Source of the DNA: Wuchereria bancrofti
Taxonomy: Eukaryota > Nematoda > Chromadorea > Rhabditida > Onchocercidae
Assembly (NCBI GenBank): GCA_005281725.1
Contig: SSBO01000003.1
Span: forward strand, 4,278,495 to 4,342,494
Length of the DNA: 64,000 nt
Direction: 5' to 3'
Shown: in pieces, positions 29,101-43,440 of the stretch
Numbering within the stretch: the first letter of the stretch is position 1
Layout of the letters: each line of letters begins with the position of its first letter
The notes under the pieces: model-generated
Databases searched by the model: none
Seen by the model: the letters and a program-made list of their open reading frames with translations, nothing else
Told to the model about the DNA's origin: nothing
Translations under genes and position numbers: made by a program

Positions 29101-30297
29101 GAACCGTCATGCTAGAGAAAAAGCTAGCGCTAAGTTTGGCCCATTTAATGTCCTCTAGTTAGTCAACACTTCAAGCTAACACTAAATAGTTCGGCTCACC
29201 AACGCAAATGTGTCGTACAGCCCAAAACTCCACTTCCACTAAATTAAGTGCACTGAAGCAACACAACTTACTACACTTTTCATGTCGACAATGCGTCACA
29301 ATGTTTTCATTAGAACTCGACCACAGAAGCACAAAGTGATGGTGGGTAAGGGTATTCGACGTCTATCTTTTTGGTTTAATGGCTCTTAAATAGTTAGTGG
29401 GTGCTGGGCTCATTAAGAGTGGTCGGTATATTTGAATTTGAGCTTAGGGTTCAACTCTTATTTGAGCTTAAGTCTCCTAATTTGTTAATGAATTTAGAAC
29501 GACAAGTTCTGTTTGAGTTTTAAGAAAGATCGTTCAAAACCATAAATTGGCTTAGTCAGTCTTGGAATTCGGTTAGAATCCTAGGCTTAAGGTCCTAACC
29601 AAATGTGGAACCTTTCGACATTGGAATTATTTTTCCTTTTCCTCACTTTTCAATTTGTTCATTTCATTATCTTATTTTCTTTTTGAAACCGTTTTATTTG
29701 GATATAATCTATTCGTAATGGAAACGAAATTAATTTATTAGGTTTATATACTATAGATTGATGCTGTAGATTCATTATTTATTTCATGTGTCCTTCGACT
29801 AGTAATTTGAAACAGTCAAGAGTGAAAGGCCTGCCAACGGGAAGTGAAGGACTTTTATTAAGTGACCTCAATATCTCAGGCCAACCACAGTGAGGCTAGA
29901 GCTGATATGTCCTTAGGTACAGACGACACTTTACCTGTGTTCAACACTTATCTACTCATGCAAGTATTTTTTGTAATTATACTGATTCATCTGACTGGAT
30001 AATAGCTTACTGCTCGGTAGCGTAAGCCTAAAAGCCTCTGTGTCTTAACTAGCGTGGAGTAGAGTATGTGTTCTATATGTTAGAAACATCTGTGGCGGTC
30101 CTGCGTAGTCTGAGATAAAGTACAATTCTTGTGAAACGAAGCAGTGATTTAACACCGTGAATTTGTTGACCATTTGATTCATCTAATGAAGAGTAAAGCC
30201 GACAGTATAATTTATCGACGGAGAAAAAGTGACGCTAGTGACCATTCTTATGTAAAATTTGAACTTACTTCTTTTACTGTCGAATGGTATTCTTTTC
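26147..30297. other. Intergenic region between EGL-27-type and Nup205-type genes
   Basis: It holds the 3' untranslated region of the upstream gene and the promoter of the downstream one. No canonical AATAAA lies close to the stop at 26146; the first clear one I noticed is near 28.18 kb, so the 3' end is not located. No coding exon, RNA gene or transposon was recognised, and the short open frames on both strands have no family features. Confidence 0.5.
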
Positions 30298-30308
30298 AGA
30301 AATAAGAA
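30298..30308 (+). promoter_or_regulatory. Probable trans-splice acceptor before the Nup205-type ATG
   Basis: A strong acceptor (TATTCTTTTCAG, ending at 30299) is followed by a 9-nt leader and the ATG at 30309. This spacing is typical of nematode spliced-leader addition, so I chose this ATG. Spliced-leader use itself is inferred. Confidence 0.55.
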
Positions 30309-33300
30309 ATGTGGGTGAGGGCTCGGAACACTTTCAGGGTAATCGATGATTATATAAATAGCTGTTACAGTGAACAGAGCAGTAGTACTTCACTAGAACA
30401 ACTGATGGCTATACTAAACAAAGCCCAAGCATTACTCGTCAATATACTTCGGAATCCAGTTGGTCTTTTTAAGTTTCAGTTGAAAATTCCATAGTATTAT
30501 TTACATAGTGCAAAAGATTGTTCCTATTTTCTTTTAGAGTAAAAATTCACTGCATCGTTCGGTGCTGAACAAGAGTGGTGAAGTGGTGGAATTAGACAGT
30601 GGAGAAGTCGTGAAAGTGGATGATGGATTACGGAACGAAGCAATAATTATATCAGATTTGTTTAATTGTGATGAATTTGATGCTCTTGAACTAGTAATAA
30701 CTGGTAATATTTATTGTTGATTATTTTTGTCTAACTCCCTAATGTTATGGTGATCTACTTGATAGTTCTTAACTGGAACTTTTGAAAGGTACTTAAAAAC
30801 TAGACGTTCGGACTGTTCCATCATTTCGATCACACATACTGACTGGTCAGCCCATCATACGTTATACTACCCGTCATACTGACTTATCAGCATGTATTAG
30901 TAAATAGTAATAGAAAACGAAAAAGGAAATTGAAGTTTGATAAATTTCGAAATTTATTGTAGAGTAATTGGGTATAGGTTTGCATTATGGTGCTGTCAAA
31001 ATCGGGAGGATATTGTTTTTTTTTTCTGTTGTCTAAATTTTCATGTTTTACATAAAGTATGACATGGTTGATTGTTTACGTTCTGCAGGTGAGGTACAAA
31101 TACGGCATTTTCCGTTCTTAACGAGAGGACTTTGTGCTGTTGTTTGCTACTATGATGCACATCGTTTTATCAGTGCAGCTGTCAAAGTAAGTGAATGCTT
31201 TCAAAATTTCATTCGTTTCATGTTTATGCTTTGCTTGGTTTTAACTTAAAGTTTAAACCTGAAAAGACATTATTTATTGCTTGCAATTTGAGATACCAAA
31301 TTTGATCTATAATACACTGTGGATGTTTTATAATTTACCATCAATCCTTCATGTCGTTGTACTGAATGATTTGCATCTTACAGGCTCTGGCAGAATTCAA
31401 AGTTGATGAAAAATTACCGAAATCACGCGAGCTTTTTGAATATCTTAATCAGTTGCTTAGTGATACTGCCTTTATTAAACGTCTTATAGGTACAGATTGT
31501 TTCCTACTGTTTGGACATTTTAACAAATTTTCAACCTTAAATTTTTTTTTTTTTGCATCTTACGGGCTCTGGCAGAAATACCCACTTATCACTGTGGACC
31601 GCTACTTTAATACTGATATCTCTTGTAATCAACTAACTAGCTGAGTTTTTACCAACTTTTATAAATTGGTGGTTTTAATAATGATGCTTTTAGAAGTTTT
31701 GCAAACCGTAAATGTGCAATCTGAATTACAAAGTTTGCATCATCCAAATGTAAATGGATTAGGTGGCCCGAAACATCAGGAAATTGTAGGTTTATTTTAA
31801 GTTTAATTCAATGTAGCTACTGATTTGTTCGTAATGTAAATTTAAATTACGAGTTCATTTTTTATTAATCTTTATTAATATTTTTGGCAATGGCGGATAT
31901 TTTTGCAGTTGCGAGAATTAATTGAAGAGACGTTAGAAAACTGTGCACAAACACTTCATCTTATATGCTCATGCTGGCAGTTGGAATCAGCACCACCCTT
32001 TTTAAATGATTTATTTGCACCACTGAAAGAACTGCAGCCGAATACACCTTTCAGAAATACCCATTTATCACTGTGGACCGCTACTTTAATACTGATATCT
32101 CCACACAATCTTCAGAATAGTAATTTTCCATAATTTTATTTTTTGTTCTTCAAATATTTATCCAAATATTTTCTATGGTAGTACGCCCTTTTTTTTTTGT
32201 AATTATTCCACAGTTCAAATACTTAAAATAAATGAAACGAATCTCAGTGCGATGTGCTCGAGATTTGTTGATGGGATTCTACAAAGAAGTATTTTTGGAG
32301 GACTGGCAAGATTCTTGTCTGCAGGCTTCTCTACAGTTTGCAATCGTGGTTTCATACAACTGGCTTAGTGTTCATCAGCTCGTTCAAGAAGGTTTAGTGT
32401 TACTCACTTTCCATCCATTTACGTATTTCATATGATTGTTTGGCAGTTCTTTCGATGTTTAAATATCTATTTTCATTATTATTTTTTGATAGTTCTGGGT
32501 GGTTTTTCTATCAAAGAAGATGATTTACTTGAAAAGGCAGTCGATGGATTAGCCTTCCAGTTCATACGAAAATGCGTTATTTCGATGCCAAAATTTAGAA
32601 AAAGTTTCATAGCTTTTGCTACGGTTGATACCCTGATCAAAAACTTTATTGCTCATCTCAGTAATCAGGTTAATCTTTTACTAGATATTTAATTTTCTTC
32701 CCTCATAGTTTTACTTTTAAATTGCATTTTAAATTTCACGAAACAATTCAATGATTATTTTCACGAAATTGTTCACCACTGATAAGCCGAGAAATCATGC
32801 AAACATTGAAGTATTTTGCATTGTGTCGTTAATATGAACTATTTTAGGTCATTCTATTACAACATTCGGGCGAAATAGAATTACAGTACGTCGAAGAAAT
32901 GTTGGAGCGTGGTCAGCTTCACAGGCCTCGGCTTCATTTTGAAAATTTTATTCGTTGTATTGCTGATTTGTATGATGGTGATTCGAAATATTTGGAACAG
33001 TTGTCTGCACAGTTTTGCTCTAGTGAGAGTGTGAGTTTCTGGCGTATTTGACCATATTTGATGAAATGTTGTAAATCACTTTTGTTACTTTGAACTTTCC
33101 GATTTATAGTATGTCTAGTATGATGGCCAGATTATTTATCAACATCATTGGTTATATTTTGCAGTGTCACTATTCTTGCACTCATAAAGCACACGAAACA
33201 GAAATTAAAAGATTCTCAAATCTGACAAAACATTTCAAAAGATTCACTTTTAAGCTAACTTTGTCTTATTTCTCAGGAAGAATTGGTGAAGTTTTTAAGA

Positions 33301-36300
33301 AATTGTCGGCAACTTATTTCACCGGTACTCCAGGTCGCTTTTCTCGATATGTTAAAAAACATCTGCAAATGTCGAGAATCGGCATGCTTTATATTTGGAC
33401 TGCTTTCTCCATGTCATACAAAATCCGGTACAGCAGTTTCGAAATGTTAAGATTTTCTTATCAAAGTCTTTAACTAGAGATTTTGAGTTTTCATAAAACA
33501 GATTTGGTTAATTTATTTTTATTGTAGCTCAAAGTACGTTGTCTTGGGATCATTTCTGGACAGCAATGCATGACTATCTTGGACTTTTCAAACGGAAAAA
33601 GAGTCAAACATCGGGTATAATGCATGCAACACAACCGGGGCAGCATGATACTTTCCAGCAGATCCCACAGTCCGAATTAGCCGGTCTTGTGGCATGGGTT
33701 CAGCTTGTAGAAATTGTTGCTAAAAATGTAAGGCTTCATGAATTTCTAAAGTTTTCTTTAAACTTTATTTGATTTCTGATTCGTAAATGTAACTCTTCAT
33801 TTTAGTCTACTTCAGATTTTTCCGATAATTATTTTCCCTTATTTGCTTGATCTGGTTTGTGGAAAATTTTTCCTGTGGTGTTTCATTTAGGACCAGATTT
33901 CTCGTCGCCATTTCGCAGATAACAGTTCATGGTCATGCATAGAAACAGCAATAAGTTTGGTAGCTTCTGGCATTCCCCTTGTTTTGAAGGGAGCGCTGTT
34001 TCGTTGTTTATCATCACTTGCAATGGACGAACATGGGGCTGTGAAGATTTGGGCAACATTGATATCACTCTCTGTTTTGACTAAAACAAGTTCTGGAAAA
34101 CTTGTTGGTATACAAGTATATTTTTTAAAAACTTGTTCATTACAATAGCTGTTCAGGACTCCTAATTTGCAGACACTGTTTTGAATAATTGTGTACTTAT
34201 TGTTATTAATATTTGGTATTTGAAATCTGGTCGTTATACTGTTGAAGGATGAATTAGAAACACGGGAATGTGCGTTCAAATGCTACGACTCATCTATTGG
34301 TTTCTTGCATCTTATGAAAACTCTGTTTCTGCATATTAAAAATATCGATAAGAGATATTTATTGCAATATCTTCAGTTCATCGTAAAATCCATTATTTGC
34401 CAGTTTGCGGATCGTTCATACGAAAACGTATCACAAATGGTTTTTTTTTTTTGAATATTTGTGCTTACTATTCTTTCTGTAATACTCTGTCGAATTCTTT
34501 TTTTAACAGGTAAGTTTCATGAAGCTATGATCATGGCTTTTATTTTAATTCTATTATAACATGGCCTGAAATATCTTGGTTAATCCATTCATCTTAATTT
34601 TCATTTTCAGTGGCATTTATGCTCTGCAGCATGCGATGCTTTGTATAATTTTCTTCACCATTATGCTATTACGGCGGAAGCAATTCTGGATGCAGATCCG
34701 CAGATTATTGTCCTTACACAAATTTTAAATGATTCTCCTGTATTTCGATCGGTAAGATGGTTTTCTTTTTTCACGATTACCACTGAAAATTTAATTGTCA
34801 ATTATTGCAGTAAACCATATTCTACTGGTAACCATGTATATTTTTGTTTCTTTATTTGTTAGAACTGCAATGGACAATGTACTTAAACTGCTAAATTTTT
34901 AACTGTCATTTTTCAAAATACATTTTTCAAAAAAATTCATTGATCAAACTTTAGTCATTTCGTTGGCATTTTCGCTTGACTCTTATCAGTATAATGTTTC
35001 TGTTGTTGAAATTGTGTTAAGTTCATAACAGCTGAAGAATTCAGCTGGCTGCAGTATTATGTGATGGAGCGGAACGTCTGCATGATTTCTCTCCTCGCTC
35101 AACAGACCGCGAAGCAGCTGTCTTATCAGTACTGCGTTTGTTGGATGTCAGCGTGTCATTACATGCACCTTTAATAGATGCAGTTCGTGCCACTAATTCT
35201 AGTATAATAATTGCATCATTGGATTCACTTTTCCTATCATCGGTAGAAAGTAACGGGGTAACAACGTATATCACAGTTATCGCCTCATACTTGACACAGG
35301 TATTGCCTTATGACGTACTGTATTTTACCTCTTCCGTTTTTTCAGTTTCTAGAATCCACTGGGCATCGCATAATATTTATGTGCTAGTATTTATTTCATG
35401 GGTTTTCATTTCTTTCTTAAAGTGCGAAGCAAGATTTTTTCAGAGAAGTATCATTTATAAATGCTAAATGCAAAGTATAAAGTAGATAAGTATTTTAATA
35501 ATATAAAAAGAACATGTGTTTCTACTTTTATTAATCTGAGATTATTTCATGTCACAGTTTACCTCTTCAATGGTTTGGCCAATTTCAGTCGGAGCTCATC
35601 CCAAAACATATATATTACGTAGTGTCAATTTTGCGAGAACTTTGCTGTTGTCAACCTTCCATACAAAGTCGTATTGTACAAGCGCTTTTGCCACTTTCTT
35701 TAGAATTAATTGAAAGTTTTGCGCGATTGACTTCGGTGAAAATGGCGGCGATTGAAGCCTCGGCTCTTGATTCACCTGTTTATCATGGTTTGATTCCATA
35801 CGCTTTGTAATTTGAAATCTACTTTTCACTCTGAAATACGAAAAAGCTACTGTAATTTCTGCTTTATTGGACTATTAAAAAATTTCATAAGTTCAGTTTA
35901 TATATATAATGAGAAATTCCAGGAATTGACGGGTTGCCAGTGGCGAGAGTACGTGGTGAAACAGCACGCTTATTCATTGAAATGTGTTCGTCGAGTATTG
36001 AGAATGATTCAGGCACCACTAATTTAGTCTATCTTTTCTGTGGTCTTAGAATGCCAGATTTGGTAAATTCAGTCATTGAGTCTACAGGCGAGTCGTGGTT
36101 TCGTAAATATGTTTACAAGTACTGTCTACATGATCTTGATCTGAAAGACACAAATTCAATAGAATTTTTTTTGTTTTATATATTTATTTATTTGAAAAAT
36201 ATTCTATATATTTATTTACACGAGAAATCTCGAAGTGCAGAATAATGCGTAATTTTTTCAAAGCATAAGATTCTGTTCGCAATCGCATTTAAATGTTGAA

Positions 36301-39300
36301 GAAGAGAATGAGATTATTTCTTAAGTGATAGGAAATCAACTAGAAAAGAAAATTCCAGCTTGAAATTTCGACGAAATTTCAGTTGTTCAAACAACATTAA
36401 TTTTCAAAAGAAATTTAAGAAGTGATGCATAATGCAGAATAAACAGCAGTTCTTGATTATGACCAATTATATGCTTGTAACAATATATTTCTCCAAATAG
36501 TGAATAGCTTTCATCTCGGCGAAATTGGATGAGTGATTTTTAAGTGATATCACTTTCGATTTTTTTATAACAGCTGTTCACCTGATGTGCTTACTATCAT
36601 ATGCAACGAATTTCAGGATTCAGAGGTACCACAATGACTTGTTTACATAGTCTAGTTGATTTACTGATAGAAATGACAACTTCTGAAGTTCCATTTGCAC
36701 TCCCATTTGCTGCACTTTTCGAACCAACACTTCGATTAATGGTAAGCTATTGTTTTATGATTTTATCTTGGTAAGTATTGCAAACAAATAGGTGTTTTCC
36801 AATTGTTAAGAACTTTAACTTTTGTTTTATGGAATATTTTAGGTCAGTTTTCAGATCAGTTATATTACTTTCAATTTCAGTTTGTTTACACCTCTTAACA
36901 TCCTCTAATGATGCTATGCAAAAGTTATATGTAACTTTTCCTCTTGCAGTTGCGACTGGTATCGATAAACTGTGGTTGTTCAACTGCTATCCTTAGGTTT
37001 TTCCGCTCAAACCACGACCTTATTTATCGCTTAACATCTTTTCTATTGCTTTTGGATACAAAAAAGCATAACGATAAAGAGGAAGATATAGTGCTAAAGA
37101 ATTTAAAGATCACTATTCAAGGACTGGTGTTACATTTAAGCGCAGTTGAATTGTCTTCTCTGTTACAGAATCGTCACTACAGGTTTACTTTTGTTTATGT
37201 CACTAGCGCATTCCCTTAATGCAATTCCTTTGGATTTCTTGCATGTGAAATCACACTTATAACACAACAGATAATTATTGAGGCATGATTGTTTTGGAGG
37301 CTTAACAGTTTCTGTGTTCCATCTTGATGGGTCACACTTGATGAAACAATTATCAGTGTTATAACTTTAGTATATAACCAGGTATAAATCTCCGTGTGTC
37401 TGAGGCATTTCATTAGTATCTTATGGTCAGTTTGTGATTCTGTGAATTTGGTGAAACTGTGGAATTGCGACGCATTTAGTGAGCCCAAAAATTTGAATCA
37501 GTTTTGTTCTAGTCAGCCAGAACGTTACTTTCATCTTATGCTATCGCAGAGAGATGATATAATGGAAGAACAAAATTCAGCAGTTGAGCCAGCACTGGGA
37601 CAAGGTGATATTGGCTACACTCCAAATAAACAAAGGGATGAAGAAGGTTGGATCTGGCAGCTTATAAATTTTTATTTCAGGCTCATTGAATTGAATCTTA
37701 CTTTGATTTATTTATTGACTCAAAGCAGATTTCGTTTTTCAGGTTTTTTAAAGTATTTCAAATTACAGCTAAGAATTGGTTGATGTCCGCTCCTTTTTAA
37801 ATCTGTGGGATTTGTGGAATAAAATGTGGGGTAATATCAAAATGATTTTTTCTTTTATTTTTAGAAAAATTCTATTTTATTCTTTTCTCTAGAATGGCCT
37901 TTTCTGTGGAAATTACTAAGGACTAAAGCTGATTTTAATGAAATGGAGATTCCGGTAATGGAATTGCTTAATACAAAAAGACTGGAGCAGGTGATTCATT
38001 TTTCTACAAAATATTTCGTTTCTGTAGTATGGAAATGCATAATTGTCTAGACGCAGAATTGAAGAGATTTATTTACCAAAGCAAGTAAAAATAGAAAATG
38101 AACACTAGTTTTATAATGCTGAGTGATTCTCAGAGAATTCTGTGAACCAATTGGATGAAATGAAATGCAGTATTGCACAAAAAATATGTTGTATAGTTTC
38201 CAGATCTTGTCGTTATGTTTGCGTCCTACATCTGCAAATGTTCAGCAATGTGATATCGAGCATTTAAACTGGTTACTTTGTAGAGAATTTAGCATGGTTG
38301 CTAATGAAATGCAGCCCAAGTTCAATTTCGGAATTTCACAGGTATTTAGTATTATAAATCCATTGCTGTTTACTTGAGATCAAAAAATAAAGGTTTTATG
38401 TATAGAGCATGTAATGGGATCATTATCCTATTAAAAAAGGGTGTGCTTTGCTTTTGAAGAATTTCGTTTTCAGTATTCATTTACAGGATACCAAACAATT
38501 GCTTCAGTACTGCACAACTTATAACCTTATGAAAAATGCAGAAGCGTCACTGCGACAGCTTCTTTCTGGTTGGCTATCGTTTGTAAATGTTCTCGCTATA
38601 TTTTGTCCGGTTCCATTTCTTGCCGTCGGCAAGTTTTTTTATTTGTAATTAGTATCGTTTTTCTTGAAATAGGATTTTTGCTTCAGCATTATCTAATTTT
38701 ATACATTAGGCGACATTTCAAATAGAACTTAACAAACTGTTTATAGTACCTGTTCTATGTTAATTGTTTTCAGAAGTTCAGTACCAGTATCTCTTAGATG
38801 CATTATATCTTTTACTAAACTATACTTCGGATACATACAAGGATGCAAAACTATCCTCAGCAGTTTCTCAGTGTCTTCTGAGGTTGTGTATTTTGATTAC
38901 CATAAGTTTTTAAGCATAAAAGCTTAACGAAATCCGTAATTGGTCACGTTTCCCTATATAATTTATCTTGAAAAATTTTCTGCAGATTGACGGCTTCGAT
39001 CTGTGCACTGCTAAAGGGTTTGAAAGAGGAAGTTGTTGAGTTTAGAACCACTATTACTGATGTTGCTGATGCTTTGATTCGGTTTCTGATACAACCAGGT
39101 ATATTTATTCTCTACTTCATGCTTTATTTATACATGAAAGTTTTTTATTTGCTACTGAAAATTTGTATTTTTTTTAGTTGTCACTTTAAATTTTAAAAGT
39201 TTTCCAGGTAAACGGTCGTTACAGACGAAGCTAGATTTATATGCTTGCATTTCGCTTATTTTAAACTATTCAACTGAAACACTTGTTCCGGAGAGAGAAG

Positions 39301-42300
39301 AATATCAGGATATTTCTCGTTCCGGTGATGACTTTCTCTTTGGTTTAACAACATCAAAAATTGCACAGCAGGATATTTTGCGAAATGCACTCACAAAATA
39401 TGGACATGAACTAATTTCACTGCTGTCCAAAGATATTTGTGATTCACCACCAGGACTTAGAGTAAGTTATTTGCAATTGAATCTTCCAACTTTTCATTGT
39501 ATTGAAATATCTTGTTAGCGTTACTTAATTCTTTATTAAGCTAAAGAAATTCTCTTACTGGATTATTAAAGTTTGGTTATTAAACATACTTCAAAAAATA
39601 TGTTGATCCATTTTGTTGTACAAATACTCTAACATAAATAACACTAACGTTTTTGGTCAGTTTTTCATTCAGACAGTTGCAATTGCAGAATCGTCGTAAT
39701 TTTTGTAAATATTATAAGGAAGGTTAATGAGATAATGTCTTTGTTATTCTTTTGAGTCGTAATCAGATTAGGAAGTGATTTTTTTTTATTTTTATTTTTG
39801 CATTTTCTTTTATAAGACATTTCTTCGATATGGGCTAGGATTTGTGTTTGCGATTCGAGTTAGTGGGATTTTTCACTTGAAAGTAAAGATTATTAACGAA
39901 ATCAATTGATTACATAATTAAAAATTCAACTGCTTACCTTCGATTGTAGGACTCCCAATCATAATGTGGGTTGTTACTTCTGTTATCATCGACACGTACA
40001 TTCGGCTCGGTAACCAGTAAGCATAGTTATAAAATCGTTTTAAATAAACTTGATTGCTTTTGTTTGTTTGGAATGAGTTATTAGTGCTAACATAGTTCGG
40101 TGTTATAGACTTTTTTCTGGGATTGAAAAATGATGAAATATTCTTAATGCAGTTGAATTGATTTAATTTTCCCGTACTTAGTGTGAAAAAAATTGAAGAG
40201 TGAAATGTGGAAGCTTTATTGTTATTGATTAATTTCCAACTTCTCTTCAGCTTTCGTAACAAACCCTCTTTTCTTTGGTGAATATTCTATAACAAAGAAA
40301 ATTTTCTTCCAAAAATTTTACCATTAGAAGTTACAATTATCACTACCTTAGCCTGCTCATTTGAAACATTTGCTCCTATTCAAATACTTTTTTCAACTTG
40401 CTCCTAAAATTCAATCTTTTCTAATAGGCGGAATACTAAGTATATTTTTTGTTATATTCATTGCAATCTATAATAAATATTTAAAACGTCTCTGTAGAAT
40501 TTCGGGAAATTTTTAAGGTATTTAAAATCGTTTTTGGAAATTTCATGCTTATTTGCAAAAGGAAATCTTATTGCCCAAGTTCATGTCTCCAACATCAATT
40601 GTAGTCAGCGAATTAAATATGAAATACAAGATAAGTGAGGATTGTGCTTACGACAAATGAGAATGAATTATCATATATCTGCTGCCGACAACCATTATCA
40701 GTATGTTGGGCAACTGATGTATTAGTTGCAGTCTACAGTTTAAATTTTTTAATAAATGAAATAAGTTTTCTATCAAATATTTCTATTTTGATTTCATTTA
40801 AGCTATCAGGAGTTTTTATTTAGTAACATAGAGTCAAAATGAGTGAATAAATGTTAATTGGCTTTGATACAAGGTTATTCCTTCTTCCACTTCGATCTCA
40901 TTCTTGCTGTTTGGTTTGAATAATATTTTCGCCTGATACTCTAGTACACCTAGCATTCTTATGAGCAAATAATTGATAATTTTTAACAAAATTGCAGTGT
41001 ATTATATATATAGATGAAGCAATCTTCATGAAGTCATAAAGGTTATAACAAATGCGTATTAGTGGCTGTAATCAGAATAACATTTTTAGAGCGCTATCTT
41101 TACACTGTCTCCGTTGAACAGGCTTGGTTGTTCTGAGAATTCACTTATACTTTCCTGGTTCATATTTATTCTTCGTCGTATCTGTTAGAGCAATGAAAAT
41201 TATTTTGGGATATTTTGAAACCGTATGAAAAGCATTTTTCTGCCCTTCTCTAATGCAACCTGTTCATCTTCTAGATGCTAAATGATTTTTTAGCTACAAT
41301 CACTGCATAACAAATCGTTGGGATTTAAATATGTACCAAGTACCACCAAAGTGATGCAGATTCCTTGCTGCACTTGTTTTCTAAACTTCCACAATATCAG
41401 GGTGTACAATTCTAGGTGCAAAAACAAAATGTATTCCAAAATTACTTATAACAGATTGTACTCTGTCAGTTTCAGAGTACAGTCTGTTATGAGATATATG
41501 TAAGAGCACTTGCCATCAGAATGATGTGCTTCGTTTATGGTAATAATTATCTGTTCAATAAGTTTATTCTCACCTACCGGTTGCAGTGTGCTGTAGTTTT
41601 CTCATTCATTATTAATCTTAAGGTTATTTTACGAATATTCATAATTTCCGGTTTTACTTTTCCGATATTTATATCTTTTTTGCTGAAATATTTTTTCTTT
41701 CATAGGATATTTCTATTTATCACTTTGTAAGACTTCATTACTGCTACCGCTAAATTCATCATATCCTTGCTATAAGACATTGTTACCGAAGCAAGTGGAT
41801 AGCGGAACAAAACTGCAACAAAATAAGCAAAGTCTTTGATGAGTGTGATTGGTATGCCAATGGTCGCACATATTATCGAAAAATACCGACAACATTCGGT
41901 GTTTGGATAAATGTGACCGTTGACCAACAATGAAAACACCTTAATGATACTGCCTTCATTTTTTCTAGTGGTAATTTGTGTTGTAAAAATGGAGAACTAA
42001 AAGGAATGAAAATTGATTTCGAAAACTTATAAAGATAAGAGAATTAATGTAATTGTATGGGAAAGTGTGTAATGGCGAACAAATTGTACCAAAAGTTATT
42101 GAATATCTGTGGTACCATGTCGTGAACAACAAAGCAAGAATGTGAGCAGGTTCTTTTTCAAATAGTTCTTTTTCATAAGATTTTTATAAGTTGATTTTTT
42201 GTTTTCGAGCTCGCTGTAGGAAATAGTTTTATTTAGATACGTCAGATTTTATAAATCATAATAAATAAATGTGAAGGGGATGGAGCTGATATTACTGGCA

Positions 42301-43409
42301 TGAATATACCTTTAAATTTCTCTTCCCTCTCCTCACTATGTCCAAACTTCTAGGCAGTAAAATAACAGCTCCGATTTCCCTTTTCGTTTATTTTGTTTTT
42401 TTACTAACTTCATTATTTGTAATTACTTTCGCTTTAATCTAATAGCTTAGCTTAACAAGTCATTAATATTGACACTAATTTTTTCTAGAAATTTTTTTCT
42501 GTGCTCTGCAAGTGCTTCCAGCCAATCTTTCCTTAACCGATTAGGATTTCAATTTCGAGAATTATGAATATGACAGCGCCAAATAACAAGGAAATGATGT
42601 AGCTGATAGGGAGCGTGATGTGTCCAACACCAAATTTATGATTTTTAAATACCTTGACAATTTTTATTGCTCTCTCATTATATATAATGCACATTTCCTT
42701 TGGAGAATTTCAAAGAGAATATATAACTTATCCAAGAATACATAAGCAATACATTGTTTTAAAGGTATGAGCGATGAAACACTAATACGTTGATAAAATA
42801 TTCTTTTGAAAATATATTGCGCCTTATTCACTTGCTTATGCTCACTATGTCTCAGCATATTTATTTTATAAAACATATTCGCTATTGAGAATTTGTGTGT
42901 TTAGAACTCGTCGAAAATAGTGTGAACTGATCATTAAGCCGAGATGAGGGAAGTTAGTATAAAAAGAGGACGAATATCCTTTTTTATCTCTTTTAACTGC
43001 AAGTTAACTGAATACCTTCTGGATATTTTGCAACTGTAATCTCACTGCATTAGTGCAATGGAAATGCAATCGTTGGACGTTTGCTTAGAAAAAAAAAAAT
43101 TAATTACCAGAGAAAGGGCGAGAATATGTTTGAAAATATGTTGAAAGAGATTTAAGTAATTTCCAACATAATGATAAATATTTAGATTTTCTGTGAATAT
43201 TTGATAACTTTTTCTTTTTCTTGAAATATTCTTTTGAGCACAAGTGGACATAGCAAGTGAATAAGATGCAATATATTCTTAAAAGAATATTTTATATTGT
43301 TGGACGTTTGCTTGAAAAAAAAGGTTTTGGAAGCCTAGCCTAAGTTCGGAATTATCCCTTATGCGGAGGATTGCCTTTTGCGGATTATCTCGTTTTCCAT
43401 TCTTCACAG

Positions 43410-43440
<31 letters not shown>

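Noticed and set aside
32214..32247. Earlier acceptor (TTCCACAG) for the Nup205-type exon
   Set aside because: Using it brings a stop or the wrong frame; the acceptor ending at 32247 gives the matching phase and family-like sequence.
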